Shown: positions 41,521 through 54,444 of the stretch, one piece after another
Layout: the number at the start of each line of letters is the position of its first letter
How positions within the stretch are numbered: the stretch's first letter is position 1
Assembly: GCF_004027225.2 (NCBI RefSeq)
Contig: NC_044277.2
Location: 85,572,283-85,636,282, forward strand
DNA: 64,000 nucleotides
Direction: 5' to 3'
Source: Strigops habroptila
Taxonomy: Eukaryota; Chordata; Aves; Psittaciformes; Psittacidae
The notes under the pieces: model-generated
Databases searched by the model: none
Seen by the model: only the letters and a program-made list of their open reading frames with translations
What the model was told of the DNA's origin: nothing
Position numbers and translations under genes: made by a program

Positions 41521-42219
41521 AAGTGACATTAGCCCCCCCACAGACCCCCAACAGCCACGTGGTGGATGAAGGCTGCTCTGTGACACAGCCCCTGCAGGGG
41601 GAACGCCCCACATCCAGCAGCAAACCAGGAGCTCCAGCCTGGCCAGCAACGCTCAGTTATCCCTGCTCCCCTCCCCACCACTTCTGAGCTGTAATTCATA
41701 TAGTAACTGCTGAAGCAAAACCTGGAGAAATGGGGACTACATCTAAAAGAGCTGGAGTAAAGGCCAGTGGTTCTGCTTCTGAGTAAGTCTTCTGTTTTTA
41801 GACAAAGCCAGGCAATGCTCTGAGCCGGCTCAGCTCCGCTGCACTGCCACACATGACTGCTGCAGGGCTGCCAGGAGCAAGGCACAGTTTTCCCTACAGC
41901 CTCCAGTGTGGCTGAGTTTCAACATCGCCATCCTCAGTGGGGGTGAAGGGGTGTCCTGCCCACCACTGAGCCTCTCCTCCATTGAGTTCAAGCCTCCCTT
42001 GCTCAGCCTTAGCCTTAGGCAGCCTTCCTCAAGAGGTGTCTGAGCATCCCAATGCCTTTGCTGAGCCACCTGCACCCATGCATGGCATGGGTGTCCAACC
42101 ACAGTGCATAGGTAACTGGGGAGATTGGGCTGGGCCAGCATCCACCCCCTGATTTCCATCTTCCCTACTGGTGTGGAGAATTGTCCAAGCTTTTGCGTGG
42201 CTGCTTTTGGGGTGGTTTT

Positions 42220-42243
42220 TTTTGTTTGTTTGTTTGTTTTTAA
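42220..42243. repeat. TTTG microsatellite
   Basis: Four to five units of GTTT following a T run. Confidence 0.85.
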
Positions 42244-43767
42244 TTTTATTTTTTCCTTCTTTGTTGGAGGGTTTTTTCCCCAGGAAAAACGTTAATGAAA
42301 TTTTGCTCTATCCCCACCCCTCCCTGAATTTAGAAAAATAAAAATCCCAAAGCCCAAATGTCGCAAAACTCACTGCTTCGCCTGCGAAATAGAATTCTTA
42401 TTGTCCAGCAGCCCTGATTTATTGACAGGCAGAGGCAAAACAGACAGACCTGTGATGGCAGTGTAAAAAAAAAAAAAAAAACACAAAAGAAAACAAGAAA
42501 GAGAAAACGCAAACACTCTCCCATGCGGGATGCAGCTCAACTCCCGAGAAGGATGCTGCTGCTACAAGCATGGTTTGGGCCACAGAGCGTTGAGGTGCTG
42601 GGAACCATGGGGCCAGGGATGTTCCCATCACCTAGGACAAGAGCTTTCCAACATCCCAGGGGCCGGAGAGGGATTTAACTTGGAACAGGGCCATTCAAAT
42701 GTCCGGGGTTTGTTTTCCCATCTGTGTGAGACACAACCCAAAGCCAAACCAGCACAGGCAGTGACAATGCAACTGCTGCAAAAAAATGAGGCCAACAAGC
42801 CACCTTGCCTGCCTCCCTGCCTGAGCCTCATCCCTCCTCAGCCAGAGGCAAGGAGGCAGAAGCAGTAACAGAATAAAATCATGGTGGGGGTGGAGAGAGG
42901 GGAGAGCAAGAGGAAAGAATGCTTATAACTGGGTAAGAGAAAACAACAGCTTTTAAAAAAGTCACTGGTGTGAAGTTCCTGATGCCAACCACAGAACAAA
43001 AGGAACTGCCTTTTTATGTAAGTAAATGTGGTCAAGTAGTGTGTCTCTGTACAGCTGGCTCACAACAACCACAAAGGTTTTACCTGGAGACAAAGCATCC
43101 TGGTCCCTAGCCAGCAGCACCCGCTTCATGCAAACCCCATTAGAGAGCAGCAGGAGACGCCCTTCCCAAGGGTGGGAATGAAAACCATTTCAGACAAGCA
43201 AAATGTCGGATACCATTGGCTGTGAACATGGTCTGAAGCACAGGACAGAAAAGCCCTGGAGCAACTAGAGCTGTACAATATAGCCATGTCTATCGCATGG
43301 CGACGCTCTTGCTAACTGCTTTGGGCACATCCTTGTGTTCTAGTATTTTTTAAATATGAAACCACCTCAAGGGATCTGGACACTCATTCCAGTGGTATGA
43401 AGGCATCTGTGATTGCACAGGAGACCCCCTGCCTCTCCTCTCACCGTTTTCCTGGGAATGAATGACCCTGCAGCTGGTGGCAGAGGTTGTTGCAGGGCAT
43501 GCTTGGAGCCTCTGCCTTCCAAGACACCCAGCAAGCCCAAGAGGGTTGTGCTCTACAGTATGCCAGCAAGCGTGTGACTAGTAATTTCTAGCAGATCATG
43601 CTATAGCAATGCTAGTTCTTGTCTGCAATGTTACATACACCCTGAAGCCTTCTAGTCCTTGTAGCGTAGCACCATACGCAGCTGCCAGCTGGGCCTGTTG
43701 GTTCATGGCGCTTAGTGGTAGAGAAATGCACATGCACTAGGACAAGGAGTTTGTAGTCTAATTGCAA

Positions 43768-43793
43768 CCAAGATGCAGACCAAGATGCAGACC
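43768..43793. repeat. 12-bp tandem duplication
   Basis: ACCAAGATGCAG occurs twice in immediate tandem, followed by ACC. Confidence 0.85.
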
Positions 43794-46700
43794 AAAAAAT
43801 CACCAACATGGGAAGATAAGGATGGGCAGAGGGGAGGCCAGAGGTAATACCAGTCCAAGCATGAGCTATTCCAGATTTATGCCATGGTATTAATCTTTGA
43901 AAAGAGAGAGGTAAGTCCGGAGCATCTCCCTTCTGTTCAAATTCAAAAAATACATTAGGTGGGGTAGGAGGGAAAGAATCTACGTGTTTATCTTGTTTTT
44001 GCTGTTATGCATTTGAGGAGAAACAAGACCTATAAGAACGCTGAGCCTGATCCATAGGAAGGAGTTTGGTACCACTCATGGGAGGCAGTTTTCAGACCAG
44101 TTTTCAGCTGTGAGTAGGAGCGCGGAGCTGCAGAGGAATCCCTGCTCCAGTGGGAGACACATCATGTACTTGTCAGCTGGTGCATCGTCAAATACAGGCC
44201 AAATTTCTGTGCTGAGAAGCTCCTGCCGCCTCCTCTGCGCACACACACTGTTCCCTGCAGACATGTAGCAGAGGCAGATACAGCCCTGACTCCCGTGTGC
44301 TGCTTCCCCAGGGGCCCAAGGGGCAGGGGGTTTGCTACCTGCCATTTGCAGTGCTGCAAGTAAGTGGTGGGGAAGGCTCAGACTCCTTCTTTCCAGTGCT
44401 CTTCCCACACACACTACGCTCCCCTCCATCTCCGCACGCTGTCTGTCACCATGCATCATGAAACCATACTTCTGCCAAACCAAAGGTACACACCAGGCTC
44501 CCTCCCAGCTCGTGGAAGAGGGAGCCAGCCCCTGAAGGGCGCATGCCAGGAATACGGAACACCCCAGTGATGGGCAATGGATGCCATCCCTCCCACAAGT
44601 GGTGGAGAGCCCAGGAACTGCCCCTCTCTGGGCTGCACTTCAGTTCTGTCTCTCTCAATGCTGACTGAAAGGTTAAGCCACTGAAAAGCTGGAATTAATT
44701 ATTTATGGGCAATTTCCTTTTAATGTGAGTTTTGATGAAGAAATATTTTCTGCTTATGCAAAGTCATCTGAGGCGGTCAGAAGGGAATTAATATCCTATA
44801 GGCAATCCAGTGGAGTGCCCAGCACCATTACAGGTGGCCTTTTTATCTTAATAACAAGGGAAAGATGAACACAGAGCACAGGCAGAGGAAGGTGCTGTTA
44901 CACGCTGTTGGGTTATCACGTCTGACATGGCCATCAGGCAGAGAGGCTGATTCACTTCTGGAAACACTCCAGTCCTATGCTGCAGCCAGACTGCTGAGCC
45001 CACGGCTGCAACGTGGGCCTACAACTGCTGCGAGTCTGAAGTGAATCAGCCATGCCACGGGCAGCCTTATTCTAGGTACAAGACACCAGCTGGCAGTAGG
45101 CAGTATGAGCCCTACTGTGGCACAGTGAGAGCAACTCAGCACCCCGGTAGACAAACTACCTTCTCCAGCCGACCCTGTGCACAGCAATGCTTTATTTCTG
45201 TTTCACCCACAATGACTTTGCTGGAGTACCTGCTGCACACACACGCTCTTTTGCAGGCAAGCTCAGGGTGCTGCCTGCATGCCGCGGCACCTCAGCATCG
45301 TTCCCATTGAGCCCCCTCATCTTTTCTTGTAAAAGAACTGATTCAAGTAAATTCTGACTCTATATTCCCATCTTTGCTTGACAAACAGAACAGGGAAATG
45401 CCATTAACACGCAAGCGTTCCTCAAACCACCTTGTTTTTGCTAGTCGCTCACTGCCAGTCACAGTGGAAACAACACCACTTCCTCCCACATGCTGTCAGT
45501 GCCTAGACTGCAGCTCTTCGCTTTTAATTGAATTAGCCAGCCGATTGCTTTTTTGTTATCCTATACAAAGCAGCTACGTTCTGCAAATACCTTGATGGAG
45601 TGACTAAATCAGACAGTGAGATAATTATTTCCACCGCATCACTTGCTTTGGTTCCAAATTGGCCATCAAAACACAGGCAGGCAGCTGTGAAGTTCATGGG
45701 ATGTCCTTGGCAGTTAGGTAACATCACAGTCCCACTCCCAAATAACTGAAGTTGTTTCTGGTTTTTAAAAACTCAGACTTTACTATATTCGGGATGAAAT
45801 GTCAGCCCACAAAGTCAGTGGAATCAGGATTTTGAGACTCCCCACCCAGCCCTGCCCCATTCCAGCTTTTCAGACTATAGGCGTTTCACCAACACCTGTT
45901 TCCATTAAAATAATACTTATTGCTGTTGTTGTTACTGCTGTCATTAACACGACTGAACACAGCTCACAATATTCCCCAGAGAGAAAAGAAAACCTTTGCT
46001 TTAATCATCAGCATAAGTGATACATGGCACGTTTTCTTTGTGTATCTATCCTAAAATTCACCTGCTTCCAGTGTGTTTAAAAGCAGATATAAGTAAGTTC
46101 TCACAAATGAACACAGGACTATTTTGGGGTGGAAGGATGGCTTTGGATAGCCTTTAATCGTGGGTTTACTCTGAATTTACAACAGATTTTTTTCTGCCCC
46201 TTGGCAAACCTGACCAGGCATTTCCATACACAGGTTGAGGGCAGGATAACCTTCCCTCTTGCCCCATGCTTGTATAAGACCCAAAATACAGGGGTTGTGA
46301 GCTTGGAGAAGTTTTACGGGCACTGGCATTAGTGTGAATCCTTCTCAAGCATCATGTAGATGTCCTTTGCCCAGTGCATTCAGCCTCTCCCCTTTGCCCA
46401 TGGGACAGTGTAGAGAAGCAGTGGTTGCCCCAGCCCAGTGCACAGAGTGGCTGTGAGAGGCTCAGGGGGAGATGGAGACACTCACTGTGTGGGGTTGGCT
46501 GCCTGCTCATGGAAAGGAAAAGACCAATCTCTGCTGGACTGGTTCAGAGCAATCCTGTACATGCTGGGCGCACGCACCTCCTTGCAGCCATGCAGCTCAC
46601 AGCAATGCCTTCTGCTGGGAGCATAGTCATGGCATCACCAGTCCAAGGGGCTGGCACTTCCTAGAAAAGAAGTGTGGACAATGGCAGCTGGTACCTTTGC

Positions 46701-46999
46701 ATCATTGACAACAAAATCAATGATTAGTTGGACTATTCGCTATTTAAAATCAGCCTTCCTGGCCCATTGAACCCTTTGCAGTCGTGACAAGAATTCCTGG
46801 TGGGCTGAGCAAGAATTGCTGTCCTTGTTCCAAAAGTAATACCCTTTGCCTTCTCCCTCCGAACATGAAGCTGGAGAGAGCTGGGCAGGAGCAGGAGCAC
46901 GTGAGTGGCTGTGGGGAGATGCTTACCTGAAGCCGAGGAAGCTTCGCTTGACTTTGTTGAGGAACTGAGGAATTATTCAACATCCCAGTTTCACTCAGG

Positions 47000-47900
47000 C
47001 TTCACCACATCAGGACCACTTGTTAACTTTCACTCCTCTTAGAAACGTTCTTCAGGCTACACACTGCTCCTTATCTGATCTCTGGGGTCTCAGTTCCTTT
47101 TCTATGGCCACCTTCTTCTCTCCCTCGGCAACATCTTCTTGACTCTCTGCCTGGCCTTGCCATGACCTTGGCTTTGCTGCCATTTTCAGCCTCCCCTTGC
47201 CCTTTTGCACAGCTAAGCTGCTTCAGGACCTCTCCAACAGCTTTGAGTCTCCTGCTTTTCTCTCTCTCTAGCACTGGGTCCATTCCAGTTATCTCTGTTC
47301 CAGTTCAAGCTCCACTATTTCTCATTCTCCCAGAGTGGCTGAGAGCCTCCTGGCAAGGACTTCCAATAACCCTTTCCTCCAGCTCCTCTAGACCTAGCCA
47401 CACAGTACTGATCCATCTGAACACAACCAGCTCCTTATTTCTGGCCATTATCATCCTCTGTCCTCTTCCCTGGCCTCCCTTCTTCCTGCTGCCAGAGCAC
47501 CGGAGGCTGCAACATCCCTCTTGCTGTGCCGCCTTCTGCTTCTTTCCTCCCTCCAGCCTCTTCCTTAAGCTTCCTTCCCTGTACCAAGCATGACCCACTG
47601 CACTGTATCCCTCAAACCCTCCCTTGTCCTCCATTTACACCTCCACATAGCAGCCCCACTGCTACCTCCCCCATGACCAATGATCTTTGGAGAGTCATCT
47701 TGCTCCCTGTACCCTCCTCCATCCTCTCCTGGGGTGGTCTCCAGGCTTGCTCCTAGCCCACTCCCCTATGGTGTCCCTCCTTCACCCCTCACAGACCTCT
47801 TCCTGACCCCATCACAGCTCCCATTTCCCCCTGCCCCATAACCAACTTACCTTGTGCAGCCACAAGCAGCAGCTCATATCTGTCCTCCTCTTTTTCCAGC
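47000..47900. repeat. Long pyrimidine-rich (C/T) block on the + strand
   Basis: About 0.9 kb with roughly 65-85% C+T on the + strand in the lines I counted (for example 50 of 60 bases at 47521-47580). It is not a simple tandem repeat. The strand bias keeps frames open on both strands (143 codons + at 47162-47593, 109 codons - at 47305-47634), giving leucine/serine/proline-rich or lysine/glutamate-rich chance products. No gene is called. Confidence 0.7.
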
Positions 47901-50900
47901 TTCTCTCTGTTGCAGCTTCTCTCTTCCTTTTTTTGGTGGGAGAAGGTGGGGGCTGGGAAGAGTTTCTTTATTCATTGATTTTAATTTTTTTTCATGCCTT
48001 GTCTGCTCCCCACACCTGCATGTACCCCCTCATTTCTGAGAAATAGCTGACGACTCCTGGCCAAAACCCACTTCTCCCCTCCAGACCTGCTTGCCCCTTC
48101 CTTTGTGAAAGGCAAAGCTAATTCACCTTAGCAGCAAGTGCTAAATGGCCTTAATGATTCCCAGATAAACCTGGCAACTGAACTCTCCTCCTCCACACTT
48201 GCTCCGTGCATCCACCACATCCATGCCTGCAGCCACCCTGCTGTGCCTCATCCATCCGAAGATGGGGAGTTCTTCTTGGAGAAGACGCAGCTTGGCTGGA
48301 ATGGTGAAGAGCAATGCTGATAATCTTTGCATCCTGTCAGATTAATTCCAGCACCAGCCCATCTGCAGGGGTTTACAAGAGCGGCTGGAAGGAGAGGCTG
48401 CACATGAGCACTCACCTTTCCCTGCCAGAAGCTGAGCCCACCTCCCCAAGCCGGTGGCCAGGGAAAGGCGTTTGTACCAGTGCTACAGTCTTTGTCCTGG
48501 GAACACCAAGCATGTGGAAGGAGGTGAAACAGATATATCAGGGCCCTTGGAGTGTGAGGTTTGTTCTCCATAACACCTTGCAGGAAAGACAGCATTTGGG
48601 AGCAGCACAATTAGCTGCCTGTGTCCTACAGTGCAGCCTTTGGGGTTTAATAGGGCATAAGGCATTGATGGACACTCCTCCCCAGGTGCAGTTAAAAAAT
48701 TAAGTGCTTAATACATGTCAAGAGCCTGTAGCAGACACCAATGAACACATGCTTACTTGATCTTTCTTCTCTCCCCAGCCCAATATGTTCATAAAACTTG
48801 CATGTATTATTAGCACTCTTTCCCTCACCCACATGGGGGAACCTGGCCATATGTGTAAGATATCATTTTAGAGGGGTGAGGGTGGCTTGTTAGTTGCACA
48901 CACATGCTGTATGCAAAACCTTCATGTTTTACTTACTTAATGATTCTGGCTTTAGTATCAACTTTATGAAGAAAAAAAACATAATCAGCCTTCCTCATAC
49001 TAAATGAAAGCGAGCCAAAGAACCTTGCCTTGTCAAAGAACCTGCACCTAGCAGGCTGCAGGATGGTAAGCAGCATAGGAACTGTGCTTTAGAGTAGAAA
49101 AAAAAATAAAGAAGAAAGAAAAAAGAAAGAAGACCTTTCCCCTCAACTTCCTGCATTAATCCTCTTGGCCCTCCCGCACTGAAGCACACCCCACCACCAC
49201 CTCCAGGAATGAGTTCATTGGTTTCCAGAAAGCGCCATGCCATCCCCTCCCCACAGCAGGGATCCCGGGTGCCCGGAGTGCCTTCGGCTTTTATGTGGGC
49301 ACCGGTGCCCCCCTGGCACAGGTCTAGACTGCCAGATGTGGGCCAGATCCCCAGTGAGCAGCGGCACGTGGGCATGCATGCTGGGGAGCCCGGGTGGGCA
49401 CGTTGGGTTCAGCGGCTGTGTCACTGCCATAGTGGATGGTGAGGGTTTGGCAGGGTCCCTCGGCAGGAGACAACCTATCACAGCTCTGTGTTGATTTCAA
49501 ACTTCCTTTTTGCGGTTTATGTCACCTCGATTTATTCATTTCCTTGTAATTTACAGATAGACATCAATGCTTGCTATATTTAAAAACGGTGCCTGTATCC
49601 GTGCGGGGATTGTAGGCAAGCCATTTTATTTGTAGAGTGATGGTTTTAAAGGAAAGTGAGACTTGAGAGTCACCTTTCAGGCGGGCCCTGTCTCATTAGC
49701 GAGTATGGGTGACATGCATCTGCGCCCAGGGACAGCAGGCAAACACCCTCCCCAGCCTACAGTGCCTGGGACGTAGCTCCTGGCTCCTCCACCTTCCTGC
49801 CACCCCACCACAGAGGAGGCTTGTCTGCCTCTCTCCCATCCACTGCACATAGCAGAGTGACCATCCGGGCTAATTGGTCCAAAGAATAACATCATTAAGG
49901 TGGTGCAAAGAAAACGTGGTTATATTGGGGGTGGGAGAAGCTCTGGAAGAAAAAATTGTTTTGTTTAAAAAGAAAAAAAGATTTTGCACTGTCCCCATGC
50001 AAATGTCTGTCATTTGTTTCACCAATTTCTTTGGAAAGTCCAAGCCCGGTGAAAGCTACTGTGACTGGTGCTTCAGGATGTTAACTAATGTTAAAAATCA
50101 GCAACTCCTCTGGAAGAAGGGTCTCCAAATATTTGGGGTAAAGATGAGACAAGGGATGAGGATAGCATGAATTCTTCAGACCCAGCCTGGGGTTTTCAGC
50201 TGTGTTGTGAAAAACCCCTTGCTCTTAAACAGCTCTGACCTTTCCTATTTCTTGGAGACTGACGTCTCTACAGTAGATACATGATGAGGTCACTCACCCT
50301 GTTTTTGAAGTCTTCCTCTCTCGCTACTCCTCGCATGGGTTTTTTCTGTGGGAGGGGACAGTCATGAAGAGGGCTAAACCTCTTGATCATGTGTGAAAAA
50401 AGGAAATGAAAATGAGTTATTGGAGACGTAACTAGACCTGACCCATAACTTTGGTTTCTGAGGATATAAAAATCATGAAACCCAGGAGAAGTTTGAAAGG
50501 AAAAAGGCAGGGTGTCTAGCTCTAAAAGTGATTTTATCTGAAGCTAGATGCTCCGTGCTAGAAACTGGAAATGCTCAGCCTTCACTTTTACAAGAGAACT
50601 ATGAATGGCTGTAGCAGGAGCGTGAGAAACAATTGATTCAATCACCTCCTTGAGAAAAAGTAATTTGAATGTGGTGGCTTAGGCTGAAATAAACTGCAGA
50701 CCCGCTTCCTACGGGAAAGCCTAGCATAAATGATTGCCACGGTTATATTCTGCTGAACATTTTATGGTTTCTAGGGTGAGAATCACAACTGGCAAGACCC
50801 ACATTCCATTCTATTCACAATTATAGGAATTGTGGTGTTCTCTAGAGGCTGAAATTCAAAGATGGTGCCCCATCATGCTAGGCACTGCGCAAATAGCAAG

Positions 50901-53900
50901 AAGCACTGCCTGCCTTTAGATCTTGCTGCCAGTGCAGAGGAAGATTTAAAAAGGACCTAAGAGAGAGCCAAAAAGTGTTACCTAGACCCACAACAAGGTA
51001 TTTAGCAATGTGCATTACTAGATGGCTGCAGTCACCACTAAAGAAGAAAATTTCTTCATGGCTGTGTACCAAGGCTGGTACCTACATTAGACCAGGAGGA
51101 GAAGGCGCAAGACTACAAGATATAAACAGTCCCCTGATACATGAGCAGGACTTATCCATGGACAGAGACAGGCTAATGCATTTTGGAGACAAACAGCAGA
51201 AGTGTTTGAACCTGAAATGTGTTTGACTTCTGCCTGTGCTGCACTGGCCACCACCAGCTCAGAGAGAAATTCTGCGTCTTGCAGACCTGAAGAAATCAGG
51301 ACATTTCTTTAGCTGCCTGATCCAGATTTAAACATGTGCTCTTCACAAAGGAAGTGAGAAGGAGCAAGGTGGACAACATAGTGAAAGTAAGTTCAATGAA
51401 ATGTGTTTCAAGCACATGGTGACACACCCATTGCAATCCTACTCATGCAGCTGAGAGACCTATTTCAGCTACTAAGATGCAAGTATCTGCTCTAACTTCA
51501 CCGGGTTCACATGGACATTTGCAGAATTTCCTCTAGTAGGTGGTTTCATTCATACTACATGGACATCATTTCTGCCTGGCCAGGAAAGGGATTAAAAGCT
51601 GGGGTGTGCAGCCAGGCCAACCAGAATCCACAAGTTCTTTGGATTTCAGACATTTCTAGAACAAGAATGCATAAGCTGGTTTTGAAGTCAAAACAGAGCA
51701 AGCCAAAGGGTCAAAGATGAAGCCACTTCCCAGGAATGCAGAGGACACGTATTACCTGTGGTTTGTGAAGTCACCCAAATCTGTCTGTTTTTTTAGCTTA
51801 AGAGGCAAAATTTGTGCATAACTCATGACCTATCTTTTGAAAGGAGCATGAAATGATAGCCAAAGCCTGGGGCACTGATTTCAGAGAGTGCCCAGCCACA
51901 GTCCCGTGTCTGGCCGCAGTGGGCAGCAGTGTAACCAGAGTGGCAGGAGACTGTCAGCTGGCCTGCAGAGACGTGCGAGGTAGCCATGCTGCGCCAGCAC
52001 TGCCAAAACAATATATACATTTACAGAATGAAGTCCTGTGCTTCATCACCATTGTTTCCCAGGGCATGAAGCTACTCCTATCTAAGAGGTGAAAACAGGG
52101 GCTGGGCTCTGCCCTTTCTTGCCTATTGACTTTTTGCGAAACACCACTCTGTGCAAAGCCACTCTGACATCAGCTTTTGGGACAGGCTGCCAGCGCAAAG
52201 TGGGAAAACCAAACCCAAGCCCAGAAACAAGACATCTGGCCTGTTTTTCAGTTTCCACTTGAGCACAGGTGATTGCCTTCCCTCTTGCAGTTGCCAAAAG
52301 AGCAATGGCAACCCATCCAATCAGCATCTTCATCAGTTATTCAATGTCCATAGTTCAAGGAATGTTATTTTGATACTCCTAAGTTAGCTCATTCTTGGCT
52401 GTCATTTCAGCACAGCCAAGCCATTGAGCATTTTGCAGGAATTTGGGCGGTTGGTACCTGTAGCCCAGCACTGCAACCAGTTGTGGGACATGGTGGATGT
52501 AACCACTCCACTGGGATGCAAAAAGGATGCACTTATCTGGCTACAGGCTTGAAAGCTTAGTGCTTGAATGAGCTGCACACCATCTACCTCCTAACTGCTC
52601 CAAGTCACAGGGACCTGTTGACTTCAGAGCTGACCAAACTTGCAAGCAGTTGGTCACAAATAAATAACTCTTGGGTGACACGATTGTTTCAAGCTACTCA
52701 GCTGCTTTCTTCTTTTTTTTGATAAGTACTCTTCCTCTCTCCCCACCTCAGCCTCTTTACAAGTATACACAGACAATGATCTGAGAGCATGCAAGAGAAA
52801 ATGCTTTGCCTTTTCCTGAAAGCTCTCTGCCGAGAGTGGTGTTTCCCCACCTCCACGCTGCTGACAAATGCTGATGTAAACAGCATGCATATGCCTGCCT
52901 AAAAGGCCACGGGGGTTTTCACGTGAATCCTGTGTTTTTTCCACAAACCCTGTTACACTGTATTTCAGCTTAAAATGTATCTATCTATCTCCTCATTTCT
53001 GGTTAACCTACAATCCCTCTAAGGCTAATACAGTCTACAGCAGTAGGCAAAACCACTTAGCAGAACCAAATTCCGAATATAGGTACTTCAGCTGCAGAGC
53101 TCTGGTACAAAACCCTTTCAAGAAATGGTTTTAAAAGAGTGGCCATATTAAAATCAGAGAAACCAATACTGACACAAACTGCACACTGAAATCGCTTGAA
53201 AAACACCAGCTATGCCTTTGGTGTTGATGGGAGTAAAACATGTCATTTATAGCACCACCAAAATCATAACAGGAAGGAAGCAGGCCTCAGAAACTATAAA
53301 CAGGAGTTAACAGAGGTAGGAAGTACTTCAAATGCTTTCACATAGTGACTGTAAAAAACTACTAAAAGGAGAAAATGTTTTCAGGGTTTGTTTGGTTTTT
53401 TTGATTGCTTTTTTTTTCCATTTTACGTATCCATTAGTTATTTTGAAGAGCAAGAGATGGTCACAAAAGTCAAATGCGGCTTTTATGTCCTCACGTGCAA
53501 AATAATTTATGGTACAAATTGACAGCTTGATTTTCCTTCTACTCTTCCCCCAGCCCCATCCCTCCAAGAAAAATAACTCAACCCCTTCAGTTAAAATAAG
53601 TCTTTCACCTGCATCTCTCTGCCTTCCAAGTAAGCAAGCTGTGTTTGGTCAGAATATGGCACTCTTCTTCCCTCTTCACAGCCAGGGACTTTAAGTGATG
53701 CTCCTTCAAGGAAAATAATTAAACACTCCTTCCAAAGCCAAAAATGATAATGCACCTTGGCAGTCAAGAGGAGCCTCCAAGTAAAGAGAAAATGCCCTCC
53801 CCCCATCTCCACACTTCACAAATCTTGTAACTACTTTTCACACCTTGCTCTGGCTGTATGCTACTGTACCCACAGAGCCTTCTCTGGACCTTGATTTACA

Positions 53901-54444
53901 GTAAGCAGGGGCTGCCTGGTGAAATTCACTCTTATTCTTAACTATTTATTTCACTTGTCATCCTCCTTTTCACCCTTTCACAGCTTTTCCCATGAAAGCA
54001 CTCTGGAAACTATAGCTACCAACAGCCACCAACTCCACCTCCAGCCACCAGCACAGCAGTGTGTCAGAGGGTTCCAAGTACTTAGCTGGGCAGGGTGGCA
54101 CCGGCCTGGTCCCCAGCCCCAGAGGCCATGAGGGGCAGAGCCCTCAGGACGAGCACCAGATCCCCAGCTGCAGGGCTCTGCTGCATCGTCGGTAGTCCAG
54201 GAAACCAACAGCCAAAGGGCAACCTCCCCATTTTCTCTTTTTCTACTAACTGTAGCTAATATCGCAGGCCTTTTCGTAAGCAAAAATCCTTACCTTTTGA
54301 CCTTTCTCTGCACTTTTGGCTTAGAACACAGTTCCCCATAGACTTAGCCAGCAGTGCTGCCCAGGTTCACAGTGCAGAACCGCATGCGTTAGATTTGCTG
54401 TTAGATTTGTCCCACGACTGAAAACAACACATACAAATCAAGTT
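47901..54444. other. Intergenic, downstream flank of IRF4
   Basis: No gene recognised. An A/G-rich stretch lies at about 49096-49134. The parts at 49490-49680 and 50395-50480 carry PU.1/RUNX-like and ETS-IRF composite-like motifs and could be regulatory; this is inference only. Confidence 0.55.

Larger units (their letters stand above)
41521..46999. other. Intergenic, GC-richer
   Basis: No gene recognised. It holds a TTTG simple repeat (about 42220-42243), an A run (about 42463-42482), a 12-bp tandem duplication at about 43768-43793 and an AT-rich island at about 44650-44870 that looks enhancer-like. Frames up to 135 codons (44076-44483, - strand) show nothing recognisable. Confidence 0.6.

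Noticed and set aside
47162..47634. 143-codon + frame and 109-codon - frame facing each other
   Set aside because: Both are explained by the pyrimidine-rich composition, which removes stop codons from both strands.
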